A stretch of DNA of 64,000 bases from Caldifarciminota bacterium (GTDB lineage Bacteria > Hydrothermota > Hydrothermia > LBFQ01 > DSFT01): positions 18,734 through 82,733 of the forward strand of contig JANXBH010000004.1 of the NCBI GenBank assembly GCA_025060695.1. The letters are read 5' to 3'. Positions 53,313 to 61,043 of this stretch are shown here, piece after piece. The position numbers and the translations under genes were made by a program. Position 1 is the stretch's first letter, and the number at the start of each line of letters is the position of its first letter. The notes below the pieces were generated by a model. That model was not told where the DNA came from, did no database searches, and saw only the letters and a list, made by a program, of their open reading frames with translations.

Positions 53313-53936
53313 CTGAAACTTGTAATTTTTGACTTTGATGGGACTATATTTGACACATCACTTGGTTTAACACTCTCTATAAACGAACTATTAAGAAGAT
53401 ATAAACTGCTTGAACTAAACTCTAAAGAAGTAAAAAAGATTATCGGTGGCGGTATAGAACTAACCTTAAGAAGGATTTTTAATGAAAACTTCAAAGAGGA
53501 ATTAATAGAAGAATTTAATGAAGTTTACAAGAATTTCATGCATGAAGGACTTAAACCATACGACAATGTAATTAATGTGATAGAAAAACTTAAAAAAGAG
53601 AAAGGTTTCATTGTAGTAATTTATACAAACAAATCAAAAAACTTTGTAATTGATATCTTAAGAAAGTTCAACATATTAGAATTTTTTGATGAAATTATAA
53701 CTATTGATGATGGATTTAAAAAACCAGATAAGGAAGCTATTGACTATTTAGAAAGGACATACAATATAAAAAAAGAGAATATGTATATTATCGGAGATAG
53801 TGAGTTTGACATACAAACAGCAAAAATTTCAGGTATTAAGAGTATTTTCGTAAATTGGGGATTTGGAGAAAATATTGGAGCAGACTTTGAAGTTAATGAA
53901 CCTTATGAGATATACGAAATACTAAATTCAAAATAG
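53313..53936 (+). CDS. HAD-superfamily phosphatase (phosphoglycolate phosphatase-like), CTG start
   Basis: The frame is open through the region after tRNA-Leu and encodes about 207 aa with all four HAD motifs: I, IFDFDGTIFD at residues 5-14; II, VIYTNKSK; III, the Lys in FKKPDKEAI; IV, IIGDSEFDIQTAK. An ATG start at 53538 would delete motif I and cannot be right. The only sensible starts are the CTG at 53313 or the ATT at 53325. The CTG lies 1 nt after the tRNA discriminator base. The cap domain (about 20-85) and size fit phosphoglycolate phosphatases. Its last 44 bp overlap holA. Confidence 0.85.
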   Translation: MKLVIFDFDGTIFDTSLGLTLSINELLRRYKLLELNSKEVKKIIGGGIELTLRRIFNENFKEELIEEFNEVYKNFMHEGLKPYDNVINVIEKLKKEKGFIVVIYTNKSKNFVIDILRKFNILEFFDEIITIDDGFKKPDKEAIDYLERTYNIKKENMYIIGDSEFDIQTAKISGIKSIFVNWGFGENIGADFEVNEPYEIYEILNSK

Positions 53937-54819
53937 AAATTTTATCTCTATGAAAGGTTTTATAACTTCTATCAACTAAGAGTGATAAGTACAATAGCTC
54001 AATTAAATCATTTTTTTCTAATTTTTTGGTAATTTTTGATAGGGAATGTTTAAAAAGCGAAGGCTTTACTAATTCATACGTGTTCTCTGCTATATATATC
54101 ATGTTCAATATTGTCCTTAATATGTACATATTAAGCTCAAGAGGAGCTATTTCTTTTACTAATTTTAAGATTTCATCAAAATTGCCCTTTTCTAAGTAGT
54201 TTATAAAACTATAGACTTTCAGATTTTCACTCTTAGATAGAATAAGTTCTAAGTTCTCAGAACCTGCTAAGTAAATTTTTTCTACTTCATTATTGCAGCT
54301 TGATAGGTCCTTCGGTAAATTTCTAAACAAGTAATCCATTTGCTCTGCACTTAGCATTAGATTTAACTTATTTAACCTTTTAATTATCCACTTCTTTTTT
54401 TCCCCTTCAGTTAGATACGGCATTAAAACTAACGTGTATTTATCTGATTTTGACAAGTTCTTCCCAATAAATTCTTCCACAACTTTATTCAATTTCTTTA
54501 AGTCTTCTTCATAAAAATCTAAGCTTGAATATAAAATCACCTTTTTATTTTTTAATTTTAGAATTTCTTTCCACTTTTTTAATTTTTCAAAATTCCTAAT
54601 AATTGCCAATTTCCCCTTTTTACTAAATAAGCTACTCTGATTAAAAAACTCAACTATTTTATCTATACTTATCTCATCACCCCAAAATGTCCTCGTTTCA
54701 TAGTCTATAAATTTTTCTCTAATAGCTCTTATTGGATAATCCTCAGGTCCAATTAGAATAAAGACTTCCTCGTCCTTATATTTATCAAATTTCTTTAAAA
54801 ATTCAATATGAGTTAGCAT
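53893..54819 (-). CDS. holA: DNA polymerase III delta subunit (HolA)
   Basis: The delta subunit opens the beta sliding clamp in the clamp-loader complex. The 308-aa protein has the N-terminal VFILIGPEDYPIRAIREKFI, the GKLAIIRNFEKLKKW segment, the degenerate middle AAA-like part, and the helical collar domain with LELNMYILRTILNMIYI. Similarity is moderate but size and layout match. It follows the LVIVD gene with a 17-bp overlap, and its end overlaps the convergent HAD gene by 44 bp. Confidence 0.85.
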   Translation of the reverse strand: MLTHIEFLKKFDKYKDEEVFILIGPEDYPIRAIREKFIDYETRTFWGDEISIDKIVEFFNQSSLFSKKGKLAIIRNFEKLKKWKEILKLKNKKVILYSSLDFYEEDLKKLNKVVEEFIGKNLSKSDKYTLVLMPYLTEGEKKKWIIKRLNKLNLMLSAEQMDYLFRNLPKDLSSCNNEVEKIYLAGSENLELILSKSENLKVYSFINYLEKGNFDEILKLVKEIAPLELNMYILRTILNMIYIAENTYELVKPSLFKHSLSKITKKLEKNDLIELLYLSLLVDRSYKTFHRDKISILNLVFRISHKVH

Positions 54820-55777
54820 AAATGATTAAGCCATTTCTTGATGCGGAAAGTATATAATTACCTTGAACTATTAAATCAAATATTACGTCGTTATTGTATT
54901 CAGGAGCTCTATATCTTGCAACTTCACTTTCTAAAATAGTTTTCCTACCAAGTCTAAACTCATTTTCAACCCTATCCAAATCAAAAACTCTAATTCCACC
55001 CTTACCTGCAGCAAGGTGTAGATAATTACCTCTTAAATATAGACCAAGTGCTTCACCAATTCCAACATATCTGATAATCGGTTTTATGTCCTTTATATTA
55101 GAAACATCAAAAACATATAGACCATTTTTTCCTACAGCTAAATATGCTCTATTGTTATGATATCTGACAGCTATAGCAAAAGTAGTATCACCAAGAGAGT
55201 ATGAATTTAGCATTTTTATATTCTTAATATTTGAAATATCTAAAACTACTAAACCTGCAGGTCCATCTGCAACATATGCATAGTTTCCAACCACGTGTAT
55301 TCCTCGTGCAAAACCAGGTGTATCAAAAAAGGAGACCATTTTAGGTTGTTTTGGGTTAGATATGTCATATATAGTTATGCCTGCTTCCGCATCCGCTAAA
55401 AAAAGATAATTTTCTCTAATATCCAAGAATACCGCCGAATCTCTTGAAGGCACTTGAGAAACTACCTGAGCTGTATATGGGTCAGTAATATCTATAACTA
55501 TTAAACCTTCTTTTCCACCCGCCACATATAAATAATTTCCACTTACTTTAAGACCTACGGGCATACCTTCTAATTTAATTTCAGGCGCAGCACCTAATTG
55601 CTTTACTTCAGAAAAATCTATAATATATATACTTTTAAGTGAACTCAAATATGCATAGTTTCCCTTAACATCAATACCTACGATGGGTTTTAACGACTTC
55701 CACCTTGATACAAATTTTATATTTAAACTATCGCCAAACCTTAAACTATCTGTCTGAAGAATTATAAAAAAGAGCAT
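54803..55777 (-). CDS. LVIVD-repeat beta-propeller protein, exported
   Basis: The 324-aa protein has about six repeats of the LVIVD type (NYLYVAGGKEGLIVIDITDP, NYAYVADGPAGLVVLDISN, NRAYLAVGKNGLYVFDVSN), predicted to form a surface propeller. It begins MLFFIILQ, one of the very short hydrophobic N-termini. The in-frame TAA upstream and the promoter 6 nt away fix this start. No catalytic residue pattern is visible. It is co-transcribed with holA, which is an odd pairing. Confidence 0.85.
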   Translation of the reverse strand: MLFFIILQTDSLRFGDSLNIKFVSRWKSLKPIVGIDVKGNYAYLSSLKSIYIIDFSEVKQLGAAPEIKLEGMPVGLKVSGNYLYVAGGKEGLIVIDITDPYTAQVVSQVPSRDSAVFLDIRENYLFLADAEAGITIYDISNPKQPKMVSFFDTPGFARGIHVVGNYAYVADGPAGLVVLDISNIKNIKMLNSYSLGDTTFAIAVRYHNNRAYLAVGKNGLYVFDVSNIKDIKPIIRYVGIGEALGLYLRGNYLHLAAGKGGIRVFDLDRVENEFRLGRKTILESEVARYRAPEYNNDVIFDLIVQGNYILSASRNGLIIYANSY

Positions 55778-55781
55778 AAAT

Positions 55782-55792
55782 AAATTTTAAAG
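55782..55792 (-). promoter_or_regulatory. Leaderless-type promoter of the LVIVD gene and holA
   Basis: Minus-strand CTTTAAAATTT, with TAAAAT 6 nt before the ATG at 55777, the shortest spacing in the window. It overlaps the last codons of the transketolase gene. Confidence 0.65.
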
Positions 55793-57760
55793 TTTAGATA
55801 AAATCCTAAAGGCAATCTTCTTAGGTGTAAATCCAAAATGCTCAAATAAATCTTTATAATGCCCCGATTTACCAAACTCGTTCATGCTTATCTTTAAACC
55901 ATCTATACCTATAAACTCCTCCCAACCAAAACCACTTAGTGCTTCAACTGATACTCTCAAAACATTACTTAAATTCTTTCCGAGAATGTAGTTTCTATAG
56001 TCTTCACTTTGACTTTTAAATAATTCAAAGGATACAACATTTACTAATCTACATCTTATTCCAATTCCTCTTAGTATTTCACATGCCTTCATACTTGGAT
56101 ATACCTCTGAACCACTTGCATAAATTATTACCTCAGGACTTTCATCTTCTAATATAACATATGCACCATATACTAATTTCTCTACATCTAATCCTTCTAT
56201 AATTGGGACGTTTTGACGAGTTAAAATCAAAGCTATTGGACCTTTTTTATAATTTATAGCAAATTCCATAGCTTTAACCGTTTCATTAGCATCTGCTGGT
56301 CTTAAGACTATTAAATTTGGAATACTCCTTAAACCTGCAAGCTGTTCAATAGGTTGATGAGTTGGTCCATCCTCTCCAAGTCCAATAGAATCGTGAGTAA
56401 AAATGTAAATAACAGGAAGTTTCATAAATGCAGATAGCCTAATTGATGGCTTCATGTAGTCTGAAAAAATAAGAAATGTCCCACAAAACGCCCTAAGACC
56501 ATATAAAGCAATACCATTTACTATGCTTCCCATTGCGTGTTCTCTCACTCCAAAGTGAATATTTTTACCTAAGGGATTATCCTTTAGAAAGTCTCCAAGT
56601 TTTGGGACAAATGTTTTATTAGAGGTGCTTAAATCTGCAGAGCCACCAATTAAAAAATCCAAATCTTCCCAAATAGTTTCCAATACTTTACCAAATGCAT
56701 TCCTTGTCGCAGTTTCATCGTTAAATCTTACATTCCTAAGCTTTTGAAATACTTTCTCTTCAATTCTTTTTTCTAAAAATATATTGAACTTTTTCTCCAT
56801 TTCGGGATACTCTCTAAAATATTCTTTAAGTAATAAGTTCCATTCTCTCTCTAATTTTTCTCCTTCCTCTAACTTCCTTCTTGTCCAATTTAAAACTTCA
56901 TCTGGCACTTCAAAAGGTTTATATTTCCAATTGAAGAATTTTCTTGCATATTCAATCTCCTCTTTTCCAAGTGGTTCTCCGTGGGCTTTCTCACTATTTG
57001 CCTTTCTAGTTCCATAACCTATAATACTTTTAACCTCAATAAATTTAGGCTTATCCTTTACTTTTAGTGCTAAATTTATCTTACTCTCAATTTCCTCTAT
57101 ATTATTGATATCCTCAATACTAAAAACTTCCCAATTGAATGCCCTAAATCTCATCTTTACATCTTCACTCCAAGTTAAATCAGTTCTTCCATCAATTGTA
57201 ATTCCATTATTGTCCCAAAATACAATCAGATTATTTAAATTAAAATGACCTGCTAAGGAACATGCTTCATAACTAATACCTTCCATTAAATCACCATCAC
57301 TTACAATTACAAATATGTTGTGATTGAATATTTTATAATTTTCCTTATTAAAATAAGCGCTCAAATACTTATAAGCTATAGCCATACCTACCGAATTAGC
57401 TAAGCCCTGTCCAAGTGGTCCAGTTGTCGTTTCCACACCTATATCCAAATCGTATTCTGGATGACCTGGAGTTTTACTACCTAACTTTCTAAAATTTTTT
57501 ATATCCTCAATACTTAGGTCATATCCATAGAGATACAAAAGTGAATATAGTAGCATGCTTGCATGACCACAGGATAAAATAAATCTATCTCTATTTAACC
57601 ATCTTGGATTTTTAGGATTAAATTTTAAGAATCTATCAAATATAATATAGCCTAAAGGAGCAAGAGCAAGTGGTGTGCCAGGATGCCCGCTCTTTGCCTC
57701 CTCTACCGCATCAATAGATAAAAATCTAATAGTATTAATTACAAGCTCATCCATATACAA
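55787..57760 (-). CDS. tkt: Transketolase
   Basis: Transketolase moves two-carbon units in the pentose phosphate pathway. The 657-aa protein has EEAKSGHPGTPLALAPLGY, the TPP motif SDGDLMEGISYEACSLAGH, GVREHAMGSIVNG, THDSIGLGEDGPTHQPIEQL and a C-terminal transketolase domain. The full single-chain form is present. It overlaps accA by 14 bp and is last in the parA-parB operon. Confidence 0.97.
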   Translation of the reverse strand: MYMDELVINTIRFLSIDAVEEAKSGHPGTPLALAPLGYIIFDRFLKFNPKNPRWLNRDRFILSCGHASMLLYSLLYLYGYDLSIEDIKNFRKLGSKTPGHPEYDLDIGVETTTGPLGQGLANSVGMAIAYKYLSAYFNKENYKIFNHNIFVIVSDGDLMEGISYEACSLAGHFNLNNLIVFWDNNGITIDGRTDLTWSEDVKMRFRAFNWEVFSIEDINNIEEIESKINLALKVKDKPKFIEVKSIIGYGTRKANSEKAHGEPLGKEEIEYARKFFNWKYKPFEVPDEVLNWTRRKLEEGEKLEREWNLLLKEYFREYPEMEKKFNIFLEKRIEEKVFQKLRNVRFNDETATRNAFGKVLETIWEDLDFLIGGSADLSTSNKTFVPKLGDFLKDNPLGKNIHFGVREHAMGSIVNGIALYGLRAFCGTFLIFSDYMKPSIRLSAFMKLPVIYIFTHDSIGLGEDGPTHQPIEQLAGLRSIPNLIVLRPADANETVKAMEFAINYKKGPIALILTRQNVPIIEGLDVEKLVYGAYVILEDESPEVIIYASGSEVYPSMKACEILRGIGIRCRLVNVVSFELFKSQSEDYRNYILGKNLSNVLRVSVEALSGFGWEEFIGIDGLKISMNEFGKSGHYKDLFEHFGFTPKKIAFRILSKL

Positions 57761-58682
57761 TTCCTACCCTTCTATATTTTTCATATCTTAGCTTTAAAAT
57801 CTCGTCTATATCTAAATTCTTAAGAAAATATAACTGCTCTATTATATGCTCTTTTAAGTTTTTATACATTTCCTTTGGTTGCCAATGAGCACCACCTAAT
57901 GGTTCCTTTACTATTCCATCAATTACTCCAAGTTCAAGTAAATCCCTTGCCGTTAATTTTAAAATATCTGCTGCTTTTTCTGCTTTACTTGCATCTCTAA
58001 ATAGAATGGAAGCACATCCCTCAGGGGATATGACTGAATAAATACTATACTCAAGGGCAAAAACCCTATCAGCAGCTGCTATAGCAAGTGCACCACCACT
58101 ACCACCCTCACCTATAATATACGAAATTGTTGGAGTCTTAATTGATAACATTTTCATTATAGAATAAGCAATAGCTGAAAACTGACCCCTTTCTTCTGCA
58201 CCAATTCCGGGATAAGCACCAGGCGTATCTACAAATGTAATTATAGGTAGTTTTAGCTTTTCTGCCAAATCCATAATTCTCATACCTTTTCTATAACCTT
58301 CAGGATGCGGCATACCAAAATTCCTCTCAATTTTTTCATTAGTAGTTTTTCCCTTTTCTTGAGCTATGAAAGCAATTGAGAATTTATCAATTTTTCCAAT
58401 ACCTACAATAATAGCACTATCATCTGAGAAAAGTCTATCGCCATGAAGCTCTAAAAATTCATCTAATACGTTATTTAGATAATCTAAAGACTTAGGTCTA
58501 TCTTGATGTCTTGCTATTTGAACTATCTGCCATCTTGTTAAATTACTATATATTTCTTCCTTTAATTTCTCCGCTTCTTTCTTTAGTCTATCTACACTAT
58601 CTTTTAACGAAGGGTTAGTTTCAAGCTCCCTTATTTTCTCTAAAATATCGTATAAAGGCTTTTCAAAATCAAGGGGTCTCAT
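57747..58682 (-). CDS. accA: Acetyl-CoA carboxylase carboxyltransferase subunit alpha
   Basis: AccA with AccD transfers CO2 from biotin to acetyl-CoA in the first fatty-acid step. The protein has the N-terminal LDFEKPLYDI, helical segment, TNEKIERNFGMPHPEGYRKGMRIM, TFVDTPGAYPGIGAEERGQ, IGEGGSGGALAI and VISPEGCASILF. The ATG at 58682 is used; a GTG at 58691 in the same frame is equally possible, and neither has a clear Shine-Dalgarno. The upstream barrel gene ends at 58669, so the start overlaps it. accD is not in the window. Confidence 0.96.
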   Translation of the reverse strand: MRPLDFEKPLYDILEKIRELETNPSLKDSVDRLKKEAEKLKEEIYSNLTRWQIVQIARHQDRPKSLDYLNNVLDEFLELHGDRLFSDDSAIIVGIGKIDKFSIAFIAQEKGKTTNEKIERNFGMPHPEGYRKGMRIMDLAEKLKLPIITFVDTPGAYPGIGAEERGQFSAIAYSIMKMLSIKTPTISYIIGEGGSGGALAIAAADRVFALEYSIYSVISPEGCASILFRDASKAEKAADILKLTARDLLELGVIDGIVKEPLGGAHWQPKEMYKNLKEHIIEQLYFLKNLDIDEILKLRYEKYRRVGIVYG

Positions 58683-59433
58683 AGGCAACACTTATAGTAT
58701 TTGTAAAATTTAGATAGTTTGGAATATAAGCCTTATATCCTATAGTTAGCTTTTTATACTTTAGACGAAATAATGTAGAGATTTTGGAATAGTCATAGTC
58801 AGGAGTATAAACAATTCCAAGCGCTAAATTTTCTAATCCATATTCAAAACCTATGAATTTTTCAAATTTGTAATATCTATTTATTCCCGAAATAAAGCTA
58901 AATTTATTAAGCTGAAGATTAATTCCTAATGATAAAATAGATGGAAGTTCTAATTGATTTGCTGAAAAAAGCTTTTTAAAACTAAAGTTCTCAAGCATAA
59001 ACATAAATTTCAACCTCTCAAAAACATTAATATTAGAAAATATGGACAAAAATGGTGAAGATTTTATTTCATCTAACACTCTATTTTCATAGTAGCCCAA
59101 GGAAAAACCCATAGAAACATTTTTTTCAACCTGAAAACTCTTGCCAATGGAAGTATAAATGGAAAAGGGAGAAAAACTTAAAAAATTTTCATCACTTGGA
59201 ATATCACTTTGATAATTAAATTTACCAAAGTCATAATATCTTAGATTAAACCCGAAACCCCTATAACCTATGAATATACTATAAATTTTACTATCAACAA
59301 GCCAAAAATTTATTGAGCTGATTATTGTAGACTTTTCTCCTAAAATAGAGATATTGGACTGCAAGTCAATTAGTCTGTTAGGAAAGGTATTTATTTCTAT
59401 CCAAGTTTCATTTAAACATACTATAAATATCAT
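58669..59433 (-). CDS. Outer-membrane beta-barrel protein, PorV/PorQ-like
   Basis: The 254-aa protein has alternating amphipathic strands typical of a barrel (IGYRGFGFNLRYYDFGKF, VSMGFSLGYYENRV, FIGFEYGLENLALGIVY, LTIGYKAYIPNYLNFTNTISVAY). The pattern recalls the PorV/PorQ/UPF0164 family linked to type IX secretion, though it is shorter (usual size above 300 aa). It begins MIFIVCLN; no other start lies upstream before a stop. It overlaps parB by 4 bp. The match is by pattern, and another small barrel family is possible. Confidence 0.65.
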   Translation of the reverse strand: MIFIVCLNETWIEINTFPNRLIDLQSNISILGEKSTIISSINFWLVDSKIYSIFIGYRGFGFNLRYYDFGKFNYQSDIPSDENFLSFSPFSIYTSIGKSFQVEKNVSMGFSLGYYENRVLDEIKSSPFLSIFSNINVFERLKFMFMLENFSFKKLFSANQLELPSILSLGINLQLNKFSFISGINRYYKFEKFIGFEYGLENLALGIVYTPDYDYSKISTLFRLKYKKLTIGYKAYIPNYLNFTNTISVAYETP

Positions 59434-60254
59434 AAACCCAACCTTTTTAAAAAGTTTTCAAATTCGTCCCTATTTTTAAAGTCTAAAATAAGTTTTAATC
59501 TTCTTCTTGTCACTTTCAACTCTGCTTTTAAACCTATATTTTTAAATAATTTTTCAGAAATTTCTCTTGACAAACTCTCATTTTCTTCTAATTTTTTATC
59601 CTTAGGAGATAACATCTTTTCTAACTGCCTAACACTTATTCCTTCTTCTATAATCCTCATTGCCATTTCTTCCTGCTCTTTAAAATCACTTATTCTTAGT
59701 AATACTCTTGCGTGTCCCTCAGTAATTTTATTTTCTCTTAAAAGTTCTAAGACTTTTTCACTTAAATTTAGTAGTCTTATCGTATTAGTTATTGTTGCCC
59801 TATCCTTTCCTACAATTTGCGCTATTTCATTTTGAGTAAAACCGAATTTTTCAATAAGCTGTTTATATGCTAATGCTTCTTCAATAGGATTTAAGTCCTC
59901 CCTTTGCAAGTTTTCGACTAATGCTAATTGTAGCATTTCGGAATCTTCTAACTCCTTTACAATAGCCGGAATTTTTGTAAGACCAGCTATTCTACTTGCT
60001 CTCCATCTCCTCTCTCCCGCAACGATTTGATATTTATCTTCAGATATCTGCCTTACAATTATAGGCTGTAATAAGCCATTAGACTTTATAGATTCTGCAA
60101 GCTCTCTTAGTTCTTGTTCTGAAAAGCTTCTTCTCGGTTGATAGGGATTTGGTTCAATTAATTCAATATCAATTAGTTGTAAATTCTCTAAGGTATCACC
60201 TCCCGGAAGTATAGCAGCTAAACCCCTCCCAAGACCTCTAAGTTTCTTACTCAT
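59430..60254 (-). CDS. parB: Chromosome partitioning protein ParB (CTPase/parS-binding)
   Basis: ParB loads at parS sites and spreads as a CTP-dependent clamp. The 274-aa protein begins KLRGLGRGLAAILPGG, then has IEPNPYQPRRSF, the CTP motif AGERRWRASRIAGL, the parS-reading helix-turn-helix (FTQNEIAQIVGKDRATITNTIRLL in part), and a C-terminal dimer domain. It overlaps parA by 4 bp. A parS-like site lies at 61049, next to the parA promoter. Confidence 0.97.
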   Translation of the reverse strand: MSKKLRGLGRGLAAILPGGDTLENLQLIDIELIEPNPYQPRRSFSEQELRELAESIKSNGLLQPIIVRQISEDKYQIVAGERRWRASRIAGLTKIPAIVKELEDSEMLQLALVENLQREDLNPIEEALAYKQLIEKFGFTQNEIAQIVGKDRATITNTIRLLNLSEKVLELLRENKITEGHARVLLRISDFKEQEEMAMRIIEEGISVRQLEKMLSPKDKKLEENESLSREISEKLFKNIGLKAELKVTRRRLKLILDFKNRDEFENFLKRLGL

Positions 60255-61027
60255 ACCCTTACCTCCCTTCTTGCAAATCTATTTATTATTTCCTTTGCTA
60301 AATTTTTATACGCAATTGCACCAACTGATAGTGGATCAAATATAACTCCCGGAATACCATAACTTGGAGCTTCAGCTAACCTTATACTTCTGGGAATTAT
60401 AGTTTGAAAGACCATTTCTTTAAATATTCTTCTTATCTCCTCCTCTACCTGTTCAGAAAGCTTCGTTCGCTTATCATACATAGTTATTAAAAAACCTAAA
60501 AGTTTTAATTTCGGATTTATGGTTCTTCTAACATAGTGTACTGTCTCTAATAGTTGTGCAACCCCCTCCAATGCATAGTATTCTGCCTGAACAGGTATTA
60601 AAACATACTCAGCAGATGAAAGAATTAATATTGTTAAAGTCCCAAGAGAAGGAGGTGCATCTATAAATATATAGTCGTAGTTTTGAGAAATGCTCTCTAA
60701 GATATTTTTTAAAGTTAATTCCCAATTAGGCTTTCCCCTTAATTCAGTATCTACTCCTATTAAATCAGGTGAAGACGGTAATAAGTCCAGTTTTGCATTT
60801 TCAACTTTAATCAATACATCCTCAATAGTTGCCTTACCTATAAGTAGATGATATAGATTTTTAGCATTTCTTCTATTTATTCCAAAACCACTAGAAGCAT
60901 TTGCTTGTGCATCGCCGTCTACTACTAAGACTCTCAAATCTTCAAGTGCTATAGCAGTCGACAGATTCACCACAGTAGTTGTTTTACCAACACCACCTTT
61001 CTGATTAACAACTGCGACTTTTATCAT
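60251..61027 (-). CDS. parA: Chromosome partitioning ATPase ParA/Soj
   Basis: ParA forms ATP-dependent dimers on DNA and moves ParB-parS complexes. The 258-aa protein has the deviant Walker A KGGVGKTTTVVNLSTAI, DGDAQANASSGFG, the Walker B-like FIDAPPSLGTL, and the late PRSIRLAEAPSYG. The start lies 7 nt after a TATAAT-type promoter, and the first gene of the unit parA-parB-barrel-accA-tkt is therefore leaderless. Confidence 0.97.
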   Translation of the reverse strand: MIKVAVVNQKGGVGKTTTVVNLSTAIALEDLRVLVVDGDAQANASSGFGINRRNAKNLYHLLIGKATIEDVLIKVENAKLDLLPSSPDLIGVDTELRGKPNWELTLKNILESISQNYDYIFIDAPPSLGTLTILILSSAEYVLIPVQAEYYALEGVAQLLETVHYVRRTINPKLKLLGFLITMYDKRTKLSEQVEEEIRRIFKEMVFQTIIPRSIRLAEAPSYGIPGVIFDPLSVGAIAYKNLAKEIINRFARREVRV

Positions 61028-61032
61028 GGCGA

Positions 61033-61043
61033 AAATTATAAAG
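61033..61043 (-). promoter_or_regulatory. Leaderless-type promoter of parA
   Basis: Minus-strand CTTTATAATTT contains a canonical TATAAT, 7 nt before the parA ATG at 61027. It overlaps the end of the glycosyltransferase gene and abuts the parS-like site. Confidence 0.65.

Noticed and set aside
53201-53494. Minus-strand open frame of 97 codons across tRNA-Leu
   Set aside because: It is antisense to tRNA-Leu and to the HAD motif-I region; its tRNA-derived peptide is a known artefact of tRNA antisense reading.
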